Below, one piece after another: positions 26,063 to 34,329 of a stretch of DNA of 64,000 bases. This DNA is from Bradyrhizobium sp. 149 (lineage in GTDB: Bacteria > Pseudomonadota > Alphaproteobacteria > Rhizobiales > Xanthobacteraceae). How positions within the stretch are numbered: the stretch's first letter is position 1; each line of letters opens with the position of its first letter. The notes under the pieces are model-generated. The model was not told the origin of the DNA, did not search any database, and worked only from the letters and a program-made list of their open reading frames with translations. The DNA lies in contig NZ_JADPKK010000022.1 in the NCBI RefSeq assembly GCF_023073915.1, forward strand, positions 1,550,001 through 1,614,000, written 5' to 3'. Made by a program: the position numbers and the translations under genes.

Positions 26063-27220
26063 TCAGGTCGGTTTGCCGTCCCACAGCGCGAACTGGCCCT
26101 TGCGCACCACGAGTTCGGCGTTCATGGCGCCCTTGACGCGGCGGCTCTCGACGTCGAACGTCGCCTGCCCGAAGATCACGCTCGAGACGTCCTTCACTTT
26201 CGCGAAGGCGTCGCGAATGGCGCGCCGGTCGGTGCCGCCGATTCTCACGACGGCCGCTGCCATGTTCATCGCGTCATAGGAATAGGCGTTGAACGCGTCG
26301 GGCTCCTGCCCGTTGTATTTCTTCTTGAAGCCGGCGATGAATTTCTGCACCTCGGGGCGCGGGTCTTCGGGGAAGTAGCGCGTGCCGAGATGCACGTCCT
26401 CGACCGCTTCGCCGCCCAGTTCCAGGAATTTTGGCGAGTAGACCGAGCTTGCGGCGCAGATCGTCTGTTTCAAGCCGACCTGGCGCGCCTGGCGCGCGAT
26501 CAGCGCACCGTCGGAATAGTATGAGATCAGGATCAGCCCGTCCGGACTGGCGTCACGCACGCGCACCAGGGTAGAGCGGAAATCACGCTCCTCGGCGATG
26601 TAGCCCTCGGTCACCGCGACCTCGGCGCCGTACTCCTTCGCGGCCTTGACGAAATGATCGCGGCTGGTGCGGCCCCAATCGGTGTTGAGGTGCAGCACCG
26701 CGAGCTTCTTCAGGCCGAGACGCTTCACGGCATAGGCCGCCAGCAGCGGCTGCTCGTCCGCCTGGCTGACCGAGGTGCTCCACATGAAGTCGCCGCCCTT
26801 GGTGAAGTCGGGATGCGAATTGGTGAAGCCGAACTGCACCAGCCCGCCGCGCTGATAGATCGGCGAGGCCGCCATCGAGGCGGGACTCGAGAAGTCGCCG
26901 AGCTCCATGACGATCCGGGGATCGGAGACGAATTTCTGTGCGATCGCCACCGACTGGCGCGGGTCGCTCTGGCTGTCTTCGAATTGGTAGGCGAGCTTGC
27001 GGCCGTTGATGCCGCCCGCGGCCTGGATCTCGTCGAGCGCGAGATCAAAGCCCTGCTTCCACTGCGTGCCATATTGCGCGTTCGGCCCGGTCAGCGGACC
27101 GCTGACGCCAAGCAGGATCGGCTCTGATGATTGCGCAAACGCAGCGCGCGAGAAGGCTGCTCCCGCCATCATGGCGGAAAGCGAGGCCTTGACCAGGGTG
27201 CGACGATCGATGTTGCTCAT
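26063..27220 (-). CDS. ABC transporter substrate-binding protein (Liv type, Tat-like signal)
   Basis: 385 residues from ATG 27220. The N-terminus has a twin-arginine-like signal (NIDRRTLVKASLSAMMAGAA, cleavage near AAFAQ). The mature part is a type I periplasmic binding fold (ILLGVSGPLTGPNAQYGTQW). It feeds the fused permease encoded 13 nt downstream. The cotranscribed flavin monooxygenase and CMD proteins suggest an organic ligand rather than an ordinary amino acid, but this is inference. Confidence 0.9.
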   Translation of the reverse strand: MSNIDRRTLVKASLSAMMAGAAFSRAAFAQSSEPILLGVSGPLTGPNAQYGTQWKQGFDLALDEIQAAGGINGRKLAYQFEDSQSDPRQSVAIAQKFVSDPRIVMELGDFSSPASMAASPIYQRGGLVQFGFTNSHPDFTKGGDFMWSTSVSQADEQPLLAAYAVKRLGLKKLAVLHLNTDWGRTSRDHFVKAAKEYGAEVAVTEGYIAEERDFRSTLVRVRDASPDGLILISYYSDGALIARQARQVGLKQTICAASSVYSPKFLELGGEAVEDVHLGTRYFPEDPRPEVQKFIAGFKKKYNGQEPDAFNAYSYDAMNMAAAVVRIGGTDRRAIRDAFAKVKDVSSVIFGQATFDVESRRVKGAMNAELVVRKGQFALWDGKPT

Positions 27221-27279
27221 GCACGGCTCCATCCACTTAATGTTGAAAAAACCAGCAATTTCCATGCCGGTGAGATTGC

Positions 27280-27864
27280 CTATTTCGAGGGCTCGCCGAG
27301 CGACAGCATCAGCCGGTTCGCCCAGTTGAAGAACGACGCGCCGTTGATGACGTCGACGATCTCGGCGTCGTCGAGACCGGCACGGCGCAGCTCATCAATA
27401 TTGTCAGGGCCGAACGCGATCGGCGTCGCGGCGAGTGCCACCGAGGCCTTGACGACCGCATTCCAGCGCTCGCCGAGATCGGCGCCAACGCCTTCATCGA
27501 GCAGGCGCTGCACGTCGTCGCGGCGCTTGGAATAGGTGCTGGCGAAACGCGCGTGTACGGAGGCGCAGTAAATACAGCCGTTGTAGCGTGAGGTCGCAGC
27601 CGCCGCGAGTTCGCGCTCGGCGCGCGGCAGGCCGTCGGCGACGTTGTAGAAGATGTCCTTGTCGGTCTTGGTGCGGGCTTCCAGCACCTCGGGGTCGCGC
27701 ACCAGCAGGCGGAAATATTCGGACTTGGAACGGGAACGATCGACGAGGCCGGCGAAATGCCGCTCGGTCAGCTCGGCTTCGGGCAGCGGATCGATCCAGG
27801 ACACCCAGCCCAGTTCGTCCTGGGTGAAGACGACGGGCGGATTGACATTGCTTGCAGCGCTCAT
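27280..27864 (-). CDS. Alkylhydroperoxidase-domain protein (Avi_7169-like)
   Basis: 194 residues. The AhpD/CMD core contains the redox motif CIYC with a following His (CIYCASVHARF). I recall this as the 'alkylhydroperoxidase domain protein, Avi_7169' family, usually encoded beside a CMD protein and a luciferase-like monooxygenase, as here. It probably removes peroxide or reduces a product of the flavin enzyme. It is 13 nt after the CMD gene and 59 nt before the binding-protein start. Confidence 0.82.
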   Translation of the reverse strand: MSAASNVNPPVVFTQDELGWVSWIDPLPEAELTERHFAGLVDRSRSKSEYFRLLVRDPEVLEARTKTDKDIFYNVADGLPRAERELAAAATSRYNGCIYCASVHARFASTYSKRRDDVQRLLDEGVGADLGERWNAVVKASVALAATPIAFGPDNIDELRRAGLDDAEIVDVINGASFFNWANRLMLSLGEPSK

Positions 27865-27877
27865 GATGCAGCCCTCC

Positions 27878-28507
27878 TTACGTGCCGGCCGCGGCGTTCG
27901 CGGTGCGCCCGAGCGAGGCTCCGAGCACGCGCAGTCCGGTGACGGTGCGCACCTGGAACGACAGGAACGCGACGAGCTGAGAGAACGTGACGATGCCGGT
28001 GTTCGACCAGCCTGCGGCCAGCAGCGCCTTCATGTCGGCCGCTGCCGCATCGCGCGGGCGGAAGACAAGCAGATGCGCATGCTCGAGCGCCGCCACGAGC
28101 CGGTCCCCGAGATCGGGCTTGCGCTCCGCGCTGACGCGATAGATCAGGCCGGCCTTGTTCTCGACCGACAGGGGGCCGGCTGGAAAGGCACCGTAGGGGC
28201 CTGAGGTCTCGCCGCGCGCGATCTCGGCATCGACCGCTTCGACCAGGCGCGCGCCGTCGGCGGTCGCCGCGAGCTTCGCCCGATAGAAGCCCGCCATTGT
28301 GGGCTCGCGGTGAAGACCGATCACGAAGAGCGCGACGGCCGCGCGCTCCGCCAGCGCGAAATCACCGGCGTCGATCGGCTCGAACAGCGAGAGATAGCTC
28401 TTCTGCGCGTTGTCGCGCGCCTGCAGGCGGCGCCCGCGAATGGCGTCCAAGGATGAGCCCGGTTCGATCCCGGCCAGCGTGTCGATGATATCCTTCGTAT
28501 CCATCAT
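27878..28507 (-). CDS. CMD-domain protein (Avi_7170-like), no cysteine
   Basis: 209 residues. It has the helical fold of carboxymuconolactone-decarboxylase/AhpD proteins (FALAERAAVALFVIGLHREP; SNTGIVTFSQLVAFLSFQVR) and matches the neighbourhood of the Avi_7170 family. There is no cysteine in the whole protein, so the CxxC redox centre of AhpD is absent. It may act as a non-redox partner of the neighbouring CxxC protein. Two adjacent ATG codons (28507, 28504) are possible starts. Confidence 0.78.
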   Translation of the reverse strand: MMDTKDIIDTLAGIEPGSSLDAIRGRRLQARDNAQKSYLSLFEPIDAGDFALAERAAVALFVIGLHREPTMAGFYRAKLAATADGARLVEAVDAEIARGETSGPYGAFPAGPLSVENKAGLIYRVSAERKPDLGDRLVAALEHAHLLVFRPRDAAAADMKALLAAGWSNTGIVTFSQLVAFLSFQVRTVTGLRVLGASLGRTANAAAGT

Positions 28508-28551
28508 TTAGCCTCTTGCAGCCTCGTGCAACGCGATTCCGTTCGTTCCGA

Positions 28552-29586
28552 TTAGCCCGCCAGCGCCACATCGGGCGCCGTCCGCGTCCAGCCCAGCGCC
28601 GGCGCCACCTTCTCCGCGACCAGCTCGATCGAACGCAGGATATGGGGATGCGGGGCATCGACCGAATGCGCCTGGAAAACGAGATCCGTCACCCGCTCCA
28701 GCGTGGCGTCGCTGCGCAGTGAAGCGATGACGTCATCGGCCGCGCCGACATGGGTATCGAACGCCGCAATCATCGCCTCGAGCGTCTCCCCCGGCTTGGC
28801 ATGGCCGCCCTTGAGGAATTGCGGCAGCGCGCGCCGCAGCCCGATATCGGCGAGGCGCATCGCTTCAGCCCTGTCGTCGGCGACGAAGACGGTGCGCGAG
28901 GCCATGATGCGGGGCTCGCGTCCCGGCGGCAGCGCTTCGAGATAGGCATCGATGACCGGATTCTGAATCTCGGCCAGCGTTGCCTTCGGGGCTTCCTTGG
29001 TCCGAGGCTGGGTGCGCGACAGCAACAGGCCATCGCCCGCCTTGCCGGCACGCGCGCCGCCCGCGACAGAGAACGTCGCCTGCCAGATCCGGTTGTCCAA
29101 TTGGGGGCGCTGCGGATAGAGCGTATCGCCGCCGTCAAGCGGCTTGCCGACCAGCGCCGTGCGGACGACGGCCAGATTGCGCGCAAAGATCTCGTTGCGC
29201 TGGGCGCTGTCGAGGCCGAAGGCGGCAAAGGCCGAGGGATTGCCGCCGGTGCCGACACCGAGCTCGAAGCGGCCGTTGCAGAGCAGATCGAGCACCGCAG
29301 CGTCCTCCGCCACCCGCACCGCGTTCTCCAGCGGCAAGGTGACGATGCCGGTGCCGAGCCTGATGCGCGAGGTTTGGGCTGCGACGTAACCGAGGAAGGT
29401 GAAGGGCGACGGCAGGCCGCCTTCACGCTCGTGGAAATGATGCTGCGCGATCCACGCGGAGTCGAGGCCCGCCTTCTCGGCGCGCACGATCTGCTCGGCC
29501 GCGAAGCGATATCGATCGGCGGGCGGCGCCTCGTCGAGAAGCCGCGTGAAAAACCCCAGGCGTTTCAGGTTTGCTAAGCGTTTCAT
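28552..29586 (-). CDS. FMN-dependent luciferase-like monooxygenase (KPN_01858-like)
   Basis: 344 residues with the bacterial-luciferase TIM barrel: LGFFTRLLDEAP near the N-terminus, RIRLGTGIVTLPLENAVRVA for the second strand region and ELGVGTGGNPSAF later. Family members use FMNH2 and O2 to oxidise organosulfur or other compounds. As first gene of the seven-gene leftward set it likely acts on the ligand brought in by the Liv-type importer. Confidence 0.85.
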   Translation of the reverse strand: MKRLANLKRLGFFTRLLDEAPPADRYRFAAEQIVRAEKAGLDSAWIAQHHFHEREGGLPSPFTFLGYVAAQTSRIRLGTGIVTLPLENAVRVAEDAAVLDLLCNGRFELGVGTGGNPSAFAAFGLDSAQRNEIFARNLAVVRTALVGKPLDGGDTLYPQRPQLDNRIWQATFSVAGGARAGKAGDGLLLSRTQPRTKEAPKATLAEIQNPVIDAYLEALPPGREPRIMASRTVFVADDRAEAMRLADIGLRRALPQFLKGGHAKPGETLEAMIAAFDTHVGAADDVIASLRSDATLERVTDLVFQAHSVDAPHPHILRSIELVAEKVAPALGWTRTAPDVALAG

Positions 29587-29721
29587 ACGACCCCTGTCGG
29601 GCGAGGATGGGCCCCGATGATGTCGATTGGCGCAGCTCCAGACAAGCGGCCATTGCGCAAGGCTGCTCGCCGGGATCGCCCCGGAGCTGGACTTTGGCTG
29701 GGCTCTGGCGGGGCAGACTGC

Positions 29722-30504
29722 CTACCAGCTCGGCAGCACCGCGCCCTTGAACTTGGTCAGGACGAAATCCTTGACCTCCGCGGCGTGGTAGCTGTCCACA
29801 AGGATCTTGACCCAGGGCTTGTCCTTGTCGGCCGTGCGGACGGCGATCAGGTTGACGTAGGGGCCCTTCGGGTCCTCGCGCAGGATCGGATCCTTGACCG
29901 GATCGAGGCCCGCCTGGGTTGCATAATTGGTGTTGATCGCGGCCGCATCGACATCGTCGAGTGCGCGCGGCGCCTGTGCCGCGTCGACCTCGATGAACTT
30001 CAGCTTCTTGGGATTCTCGGTGATATCAAGCACCGTCGGCTTGAAGCCCGTGCCGTCCTTCAGCTTGATCACGCCCTTGTCGCGCAGCAGCAGCAACACG
30101 CGACCGCCATTGGTTGGATCGTTCGGAATCGAGACCTTGCCGCCCTCGGGGATGTCGGCGAAGGCCTTGTGCTTCTTGGAATAGACGCCGATCGGGAAAT
30201 TCACGGTCAGCCCGACCGCCTCGATCTTGTAGCCACGGTCGGCCTTCTGGTTGTCCAGATAAGGCTGGTTCTGGAACGAATTCGCCTGGATCTCGCCGGC
30301 ATCGAGCGCGGCGTTCGGCACGACGTAATCGGAGAATTCGATGAGCTGGATGTCGAGGCCCTGCTTGGCGGCGATCGGCTTCACGGCCTCGAAGATCTGG
30401 GCGTGCGGCCCCGGCGTCACGCCGATCTTGATGGTCTCGCCTGAAGCGGCGGCCGACCAGGCGGCGAGCACGGTCGCGAGGATCAGGGTAGAAGGAAACG
30501 ACAT
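29722..30504 (-). CDS. MetQ/NlpA-family ABC transporter substrate-binding protein
   Basis: 260 residues from ATG 30504, chosen because GGAG lies 6 nt upstream; ATG 30516 is an alternative. A signal peptide (STLILATVLAAWSAAASGE) leads into the MetQ fold (IKIGVTPGPHAQIFEAVKPI; SFQNQPYLDNQKADRGYK; NTNYATQAGL). No lipobox Cys is visible, so it is probably soluble in the periplasm. MetNI-type permease genes are absent nearby. It lies 135 bp upstream of the monooxygenase gene in the same direction and may belong to the same sulfur-related unit. No SAM riboswitch was recognised upstream. Confidence 0.9.
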   Translation of the reverse strand: MSFPSTLILATVLAAWSAAASGETIKIGVTPGPHAQIFEAVKPIAAKQGLDIQLIEFSDYVVPNAALDAGEIQANSFQNQPYLDNQKADRGYKIEAVGLTVNFPIGVYSKKHKAFADIPEGGKVSIPNDPTNGGRVLLLLRDKGVIKLKDGTGFKPTVLDITENPKKLKFIEVDAAQAPRALDDVDAAAINTNYATQAGLDPVKDPILREDPKGPYVNLIAVRTADKDKPWVKILVDSYHAAEVKDFVLTKFKGAVLPSW

Positions 30505-30695
30505 CTTGGTCTCCATACTCGGCGGCAATGACTGGAACCGTATTCGCTTCTCTGCGGGGCGAAATCAATGAAATGGAAATCCATATTGGCCGGCTAACGC
30601 GGACGACGCTTCTCCGTTCGACCTCAGGGGAGAAACGAATGCACCTGCGCAAGCGTGAGGCGCATCACGGCAAAACGACACGCATCGTTGCCCGT

Positions 30696-30776
30696 AGCCC
30701 GATGGAGCGACGCGCAATCCGGGGGCGCTGCCTGCGCGCCAGGACTTATGCGGTTGCGCTCCGCGCCATCCGGGCT
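30696..30776. repeat. Imperfect inverted repeat in a 400-bp gap
   Basis: Arms of about 22 bp at 30696-30717 and 30754-30776 pair with a few mismatches (AGCCCGATGG against CCATCCGGGCT). It resembles the short palindromic intergenic elements common in bradyrhizobia. The rest of 30505-30906, between divergent binding-protein genes, shows no gene. Confidence 0.6.
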
Positions 30777-30906
30777 CAAACCGCTCCTGGAACGTTCGTT
30801 ATTTCGCCGCAGGGTTTTCTGACCCTGCCGGCATTGCCGCCTCGCCCTTGATGAAACATGATGGGTGTTGGCCGGCGACGACTTGTTTTGAAGTGGGGAT
30901 CATCCG

Positions 30907-32694
30907 ATGAACGAAAACGAAATCCGCAAGTCCATCGCGGAAGTGAAGCAAGGCACACTGTCGCGACGCTCGTTCATGCAGACGATGGCTGCGATGGGGA
31001 TCGCAGCGCCGGTCGCGAGCCAAATCCTGGTCTGGAACGGCGTGGCAATGGCGGACGCCACCCTACAATACAAGCCGACCAAGGCCGGCGGCGGCGGCCC
31101 GCTCAAGATCCTGCTCTGGCAGGCCCCGACGCTGCTCAATCCGCATTTCGCGCTAGGCACCAAGGACCAGATCGCCTCGCGCGTCTTCTTCGAGCCGCTC
31201 GCCGGCTGGGACAGGGACGGGAACCTCGTCCCCTGCCTCGCGGCCGAGGCACCGTCCAAGCAGAACGGCGGCCTTTCGCCGGACGGCCTCAGCGTGACCT
31301 GGAAACTGAAGCAGGGTGTGAGATGGCACGACGGCAAGCCCTTCACCGCCGACGACGTCGTTTTCACTTGGCAATACGCCTCGGATCTCGCCACAGCGGC
31401 GTACACCACGGGTTCCTACAAGGACATCACGGTCGAGAAGATCGACGACCACACCGTCAGAGTAATCTTCAAGGCCCCGACCCCATTCTGGGCCGACCCC
31501 TTCGTCGGCTCGGTCGGCCCGATCCTGCCGAAACATCATTTCGGCGACTATGTCGGCGCGAAGTCGCGCGAAGCGCCCGGTAATCTGCAGCCAGTCGGCA
31601 CCGGACCCTACAAATTCGTTGAGTTCAAGCCCGGTGACCTGATCCGGGCCGAACGCAATCCCGACTATCACGTCAAGAACCAGCCGCATTTCGATACGCT
31701 CGAAATCAAAGGCGGCGGCGATGCGGTGTCCGCGGCGCGCGCCGTGCTCCAGACTGGCGAATACGACTATGCTTGGAACATGCAGGTGGAGGAGGAGGTC
31801 CTCAAACGCATGGAGGCCAGCGGCAAGGGCAAGCTCGACGTGACGCCCTCCGGCAACGTCGAGTTCATCATCCTCAACACGACGGATCCGTGGACCGAGG
31901 TGGACGGCGAGCGCTCCAGCCCCAAGACCAAGCACCCGACGCTGTCCGATCCCGCCGTTCGCCGCGCGATCAACCTGCTGATCGACCGTGAGTCGATCCA
32001 AAAGTTCATTTACGGGCGCGGCGGCGTCGCCACGGCGAGCTTCGTCAACGCACCCAAACAGTTCAAGTCGACCAAGCTGAAATACGAATTCGACGTCGAC
32101 AAGGCCAACAAGGTTCTCGATGAGGCCGGGTGGGTGAAGGGCACGGACGGCATCCGCGAGAAGGACGGCAAGAAGCTCAAATACGTCTTCCAGACCTCGA
32201 CCAACGCCCCGCGCCAGAAGACCCAGGCCATCATCAAGCAGGCCTGCCAGAAGGCCGGGATCGAGATCGAGCTCAAGTCGGTCACCCCCTCGGTGTTCTT
32301 CTCGTCGGACGTCGGCAACCCCGACACCTACTCGAAGTTCTATGCCGACATGGAGATGTACAACACCACGCAGCCACAGCCCGACCCGGAGCGATTCCTG
32401 AACCAGTGCGTCTCCTGGGAGATCTCGAACAAGGACAACAAATGGCTGGGCCGCAACGTCTCGCGCTGGTCCGATCCGGAGGCCGACAAGGCCTACAAGG
32501 CCGCCCAGAACGAACTCGACCCGGTCAAGCGCGCCGCGCTGCTGATCAAGGTCGACGAGACCTTCTGCGAAGCCAACGTGTTCCTGCCGCTGCTGTCGCG
32601 CAACATCGTCAATGCCGGCGTTAGCAATTTGATGGTGGATATGTCCGGGTGGGATGTCACGACTTGGAATCTGGCGAGTTGGTACCGCGTCTGA
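30907..32694 (+). CDS. Peptide/opine-type ABC transporter substrate-binding protein (family 5)
   Basis: 595 residues with a Tat signal: the twin-arginine motif SRRSFMQT is near residue 19 and the hydrophobic core ends at GVAMAD. The mature part is DppA/OppA-like (WKLKQGVRWHDGKPFTADDV; GPYKFVEFKPGDLIRAERNP). It binds oligopeptides or similar solutes in the periplasm. No permease or ATPase genes adjoin, so it either pairs with a distant transporter or has a sensory role. Confidence 0.92.
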   Translation: MNENEIRKSIAEVKQGTLSRRSFMQTMAAMGIAAPVASQILVWNGVAMADATLQYKPTKAGGGGPLKILLWQAPTLLNPHFALGTKDQIASRVFFEPLAGWDRDGNLVPCLAAEAPSKQNGGLSPDGLSVTWKLKQGVRWHDGKPFTADDVVFTWQYASDLATAAYTTGSYKDITVEKIDDHTVRVIFKAPTPFWADPFVGSVGPILPKHHFGDYVGAKSREAPGNLQPVGTGPYKFVEFKPGDLIRAERNPDYHVKNQPHFDTLEIKGGGDAVSAARAVLQTGEYDYAWNMQVEEEVLKRMEASGKGKLDVTPSGNVEFIILNTTDPWTEVDGERSSPKTKHPTLSDPAVRRAINLLIDRESIQKFIYGRGGVATASFVNAPKQFKSTKLKYEFDVDKANKVLDEAGWVKGTDGIREKDGKKLKYVFQTSTNAPRQKTQAIIKQACQKAGIEIELKSVTPSVFFSSDVGNPDTYSKFYADMEMYNTTQPQPDPERFLNQCVSWEISNKDNKWLGRNVSRWSDPEADKAYKAAQNELDPVKRAALLIKVDETFCEANVFLPLLSRNIVNAGVSNLMVDMSGWDVTTWNLASWYRV

Positions 32695-32737
32695 CGCCGG
32701 ACAGGCTGAAGGCTCATCCCATATCGGCCCCGCCAGC

Positions 32738-32947
32738 TCAATCCCTGCCGGCAAATTGACGGTCGAGGCTTGACGCTGTGTCGGCGCTTCTCAGCCGTTT
32801 CAAGAGTTCATCCCTCTCCTTGCCTTCCGGCAAAGATTCCGCCTTTTGGCGGATTGCCCTGGTGAACTCTGCAAGTCGCTCCTGAAGACTCGTGGTTTGC
32901 TGAACGCGACGCCGCCTGAGCACGATCGACTCTCCCTGTCGTGGCAC
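32738..32947 (-). CDS. Small conserved hypothetical protein, ERDxLL type
   Basis: 69 residues at most, from a GTG start. The core SLQERLAEFTRAIRQKAESL and EGKERDELLKRLRSADTASS matches a short helical family that I recall as frequent in Bradyrhizobium, of unknown function. The N-terminal Arg-rich part may not be translated. It is convergent with the peptide-binding-protein gene. Confidence 0.55.
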   Translation of the reverse strand: MPRQGESIVLRRRRVQQTTSLQERLAEFTRAIRQKAESLPEGKERDELLKRLRSADTASSLDRQFAGRD

Positions 32948-32969
32948 TCCACGAACGTGGTTCGTGGAG
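32947..32969. repeat. Perfect 10-bp hairpin
   Basis: CTCCACGAAC at 32947-32956 and GTTCGTGGAG at 32960-32969 with a 3-nt loop. It overlaps the presumed start of the small minus-strand protein. No T-run follows, so a terminator role is doubtful. Confidence 0.6.
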
Positions 32970-33003
32970 GGACGACGATAGGGATAAGCGCGGAGGTGTC
33001 TTT

Positions 33004-33033
33004 ATCAAATGATAGAGCATCAAATGATAGAGC
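33004..33033. repeat. Tandem 15-bp direct repeat
   Basis: ATCAAATGATAGAGC occurs twice without spacer at 33004-33018 and 33019-33033. Each unit contains the small palindrome ATCA-AA-TGAT. It could be a paired protein-binding site or slippage product. Confidence 0.6.
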
Positions 33034-33067
33034 GCGCGACGTTCGCAGCCGGCATGTCGCGACACTT

Positions 33068-33085
33068 CTGTTCACGAGTGAACAG
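33068..33085. promoter_or_regulatory. 18-bp operator-like palindrome
   Basis: CTGTTCAC at 33068-33075 and GTGAACAG at 33078-33085 are perfect inverted repeats around GA. Shape and length resemble TetR-type operators. No regulator gene is close, so the factor is unknown. Confidence 0.45.
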
Positions 33086-33133
33086 ATCCGGCATGCTTTC
33101 GCGTTGAGGCAAAAGTGACCCATCGGCGTGGCA

Positions 33134-33322
33134 TCAACCACCTGCGCAGCAATCGACCAACAGGTCCCAGATCCGCTGTACCTCACCCGTCTTGCGGGTG
33201 TCGAGCCCCTTCTCCGCGTCCGCGCCGCGCTGCGAAGAGGCTTCCACCGGAGGCGCTTCGCGAGGCACGATCCATCGCTGCGAGATCGGGTCGTACCATT
33301 TTCCGATAATCAGCTCAGTCAC
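33134..33322 (-). CDS. Small hypothetical protein
   Basis: 62 residues from GTG 33322. The N-terminal part (TELIIGKWYDPISQRWIVPR) reads like a folded protein, the rest is Arg/Glu-rich, ending in CCAGG. No SD is obvious and I do not recognise the family. Doubtful. Confidence 0.35.
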   Translation of the reverse strand: MTELIIGKWYDPISQRWIVPREAPPVEASSQRGADAEKGLDTRKTGEVQRIWDLLVDCCAGG

Positions 33323-33437
33323 GCCAGTCGACTCACAATTTGATCCAAGGCGGGCGCTACAGCTCGCAGGCTCCTCCGAATCCGCTCGCCGCCCAATTGA
33401 CCAATCGGCTTCTCGCGCGATCGTTCCCGCCGCGGCG

Positions 33438-33632
33438 TCAGCCCGGTCGAGCCGGATGAAGCGTACGGGGATGCCGCTCGTGCAGCAGCCGCGCGAGTTC
33501 TTCCCGCTCCGCGGGCCGTCCCTTCATAGCGGTCTCGAACAGCGCTTCCTGGATATCGCGAGGCATGTCGCCCCACACGTCCATCGCCGCTCGTCCGAGC
33601 AGGCCCGCAAGATGATCCGCTCCATCGCTCAT
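33438..33632 (-). CDS. Small conserved hypothetical protein (stress-linked)
   Basis: 64 residues from ATG 33632 with AGGAGAG just upstream. The sequence AMDVWGDMPRDIQEALFETA and REELARLLHERHPRT resembles a small acidic family of rhizobial proteins of unknown function. A GGAAC-N16-TGTT element on the minus strand at 33663-33687 lies 31 nt upstream, so expression in the general stress response is likely. Confidence 0.65.
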   Translation of the reverse strand: MSDGADHLAGLLGRAAMDVWGDMPRDIQEALFETAMKGRPAEREELARLLHERHPRTLHPARPG

Positions 33633-33660
33633 TCGGCTCTCCTGATCTGGTTATGGGAGT

Positions 33661-33685
33661 GGAACAGTCGTGGCTTTGTAGCGTT
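33661..33685 (+). promoter_or_regulatory. EcfG-type general-stress promoter for yciE-like gene
   Basis: GGAAC at 33661-33665, spacer of 16, CGTT at 33682-33685. This is the consensus of alphaproteobacterial EcfG sigma factors. The -10 element is 33 nt before the ATG of the ferritin-like gene. Confidence 0.8.
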
Positions 33686-33687
33686 CC
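33663..33687 (-). promoter_or_regulatory. Overlapping reverse EcfG-like promoter
   Basis: On the minus strand the same bases read GGAAC (33687-33683), a 16-nt spacer and TGTT (33666-33663), one mismatch from consensus. It points at the small protein starting at 33632. Together with the forward site this would be a bidirectional stress promoter. Confidence 0.5.
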
Positions 33688-33718
33688 AGTTCCATCATTG
33701 TGAAAGGAGACGTCGTTT

Positions 33719-34234
33719 ATGGGTTTCTTCACCAAGGACATCAAATCGATGGAAGACCTGCTGCTGCACGGGCTGCAGGATATCTATTACGCGGAACAAC
33801 AGATCCTGAAGGCGCTGCCGAAGATGATCGACAAGGCCACCAACAGGGATCTCGTCGCCGGGCTGAAGGCCCATCTGGAGGAGACCAACAAGCAGGTCGA
33901 CAGGCTAGGCAAGGTGTTCGCCAAGCTCGGCAAGGAGCCCAGCGGAACACAATGTCCTGCCATCGACGGCATCATCAAGGAGGCCGACGAGACCGCCGGC
34001 GAGATCGAAGACAAGGCCGTGCTCGACGCCGCGATCGTGGCCAACGCACAGGCGGTCGAGCATTATGAAATGTGCCGCTACGGTACGCTCATCGCCTGGG
34101 CGGAGGAACTCGGGCACGACGACATCGTGCGCTTCCTCACGACCAATTTGAACGAAGAGAAGGCTGCCAATACCAAGCTGAACACGGTGGCGCTTCGCAA
34201 GGGCGTCAACGCAAAGGCGTCCACCGCCGCGTGA
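33719..34234 (+). CDS. YciE-like ferritin-fold protein (DUF892)
   Basis: 171 residues. It has the DUF892 four-helix bundle: LLLHGLQDIYYAEQQILKAL, HLEETNKQVDRLGKVFAKLG and VEHYEMCRYGTL with Glu/His metal ligands. AAAGGAGA is the ribosome-binding site. YciE-type proteins are stress-induced and thought to bind di-iron or Mn. The exact EcfG promoter upstream places it in the general stress regulon. A homologous domain is fused to the Mn catalase 6.5 kb downstream. Confidence 0.9.
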   Translation: MGFFTKDIKSMEDLLLHGLQDIYYAEQQILKALPKMIDKATNRDLVAGLKAHLEETNKQVDRLGKVFAKLGKEPSGTQCPAIDGIIKEADETAGEIEDKAVLDAAIVANAQAVEHYEMCRYGTLIAWAEELGHDDIVRFLTTNLNEEKAANTKLNTVALRKGVNAKASTAA

Positions 34235-34329
34235 TCGATACGGCGCCGTCCTAGAACGTGCTAATCAAGGACGTGGCGACCCGGCTCGCGGCCGCCACGT
34301 CCTCATTGCGCGCTCTCATGGCTCTTCGG

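Noticed and set aside
30505..30700. SAM riboswitch upstream of the MetQ-like gene
   Set aside because: No SAM-II or other known aptamer core could be recognised in the leader.
33004..33033. Short tandem repeat as a CRISPR array
   Set aside because: Only two units, no spacers between them, and no cas genes anywhere in the window.
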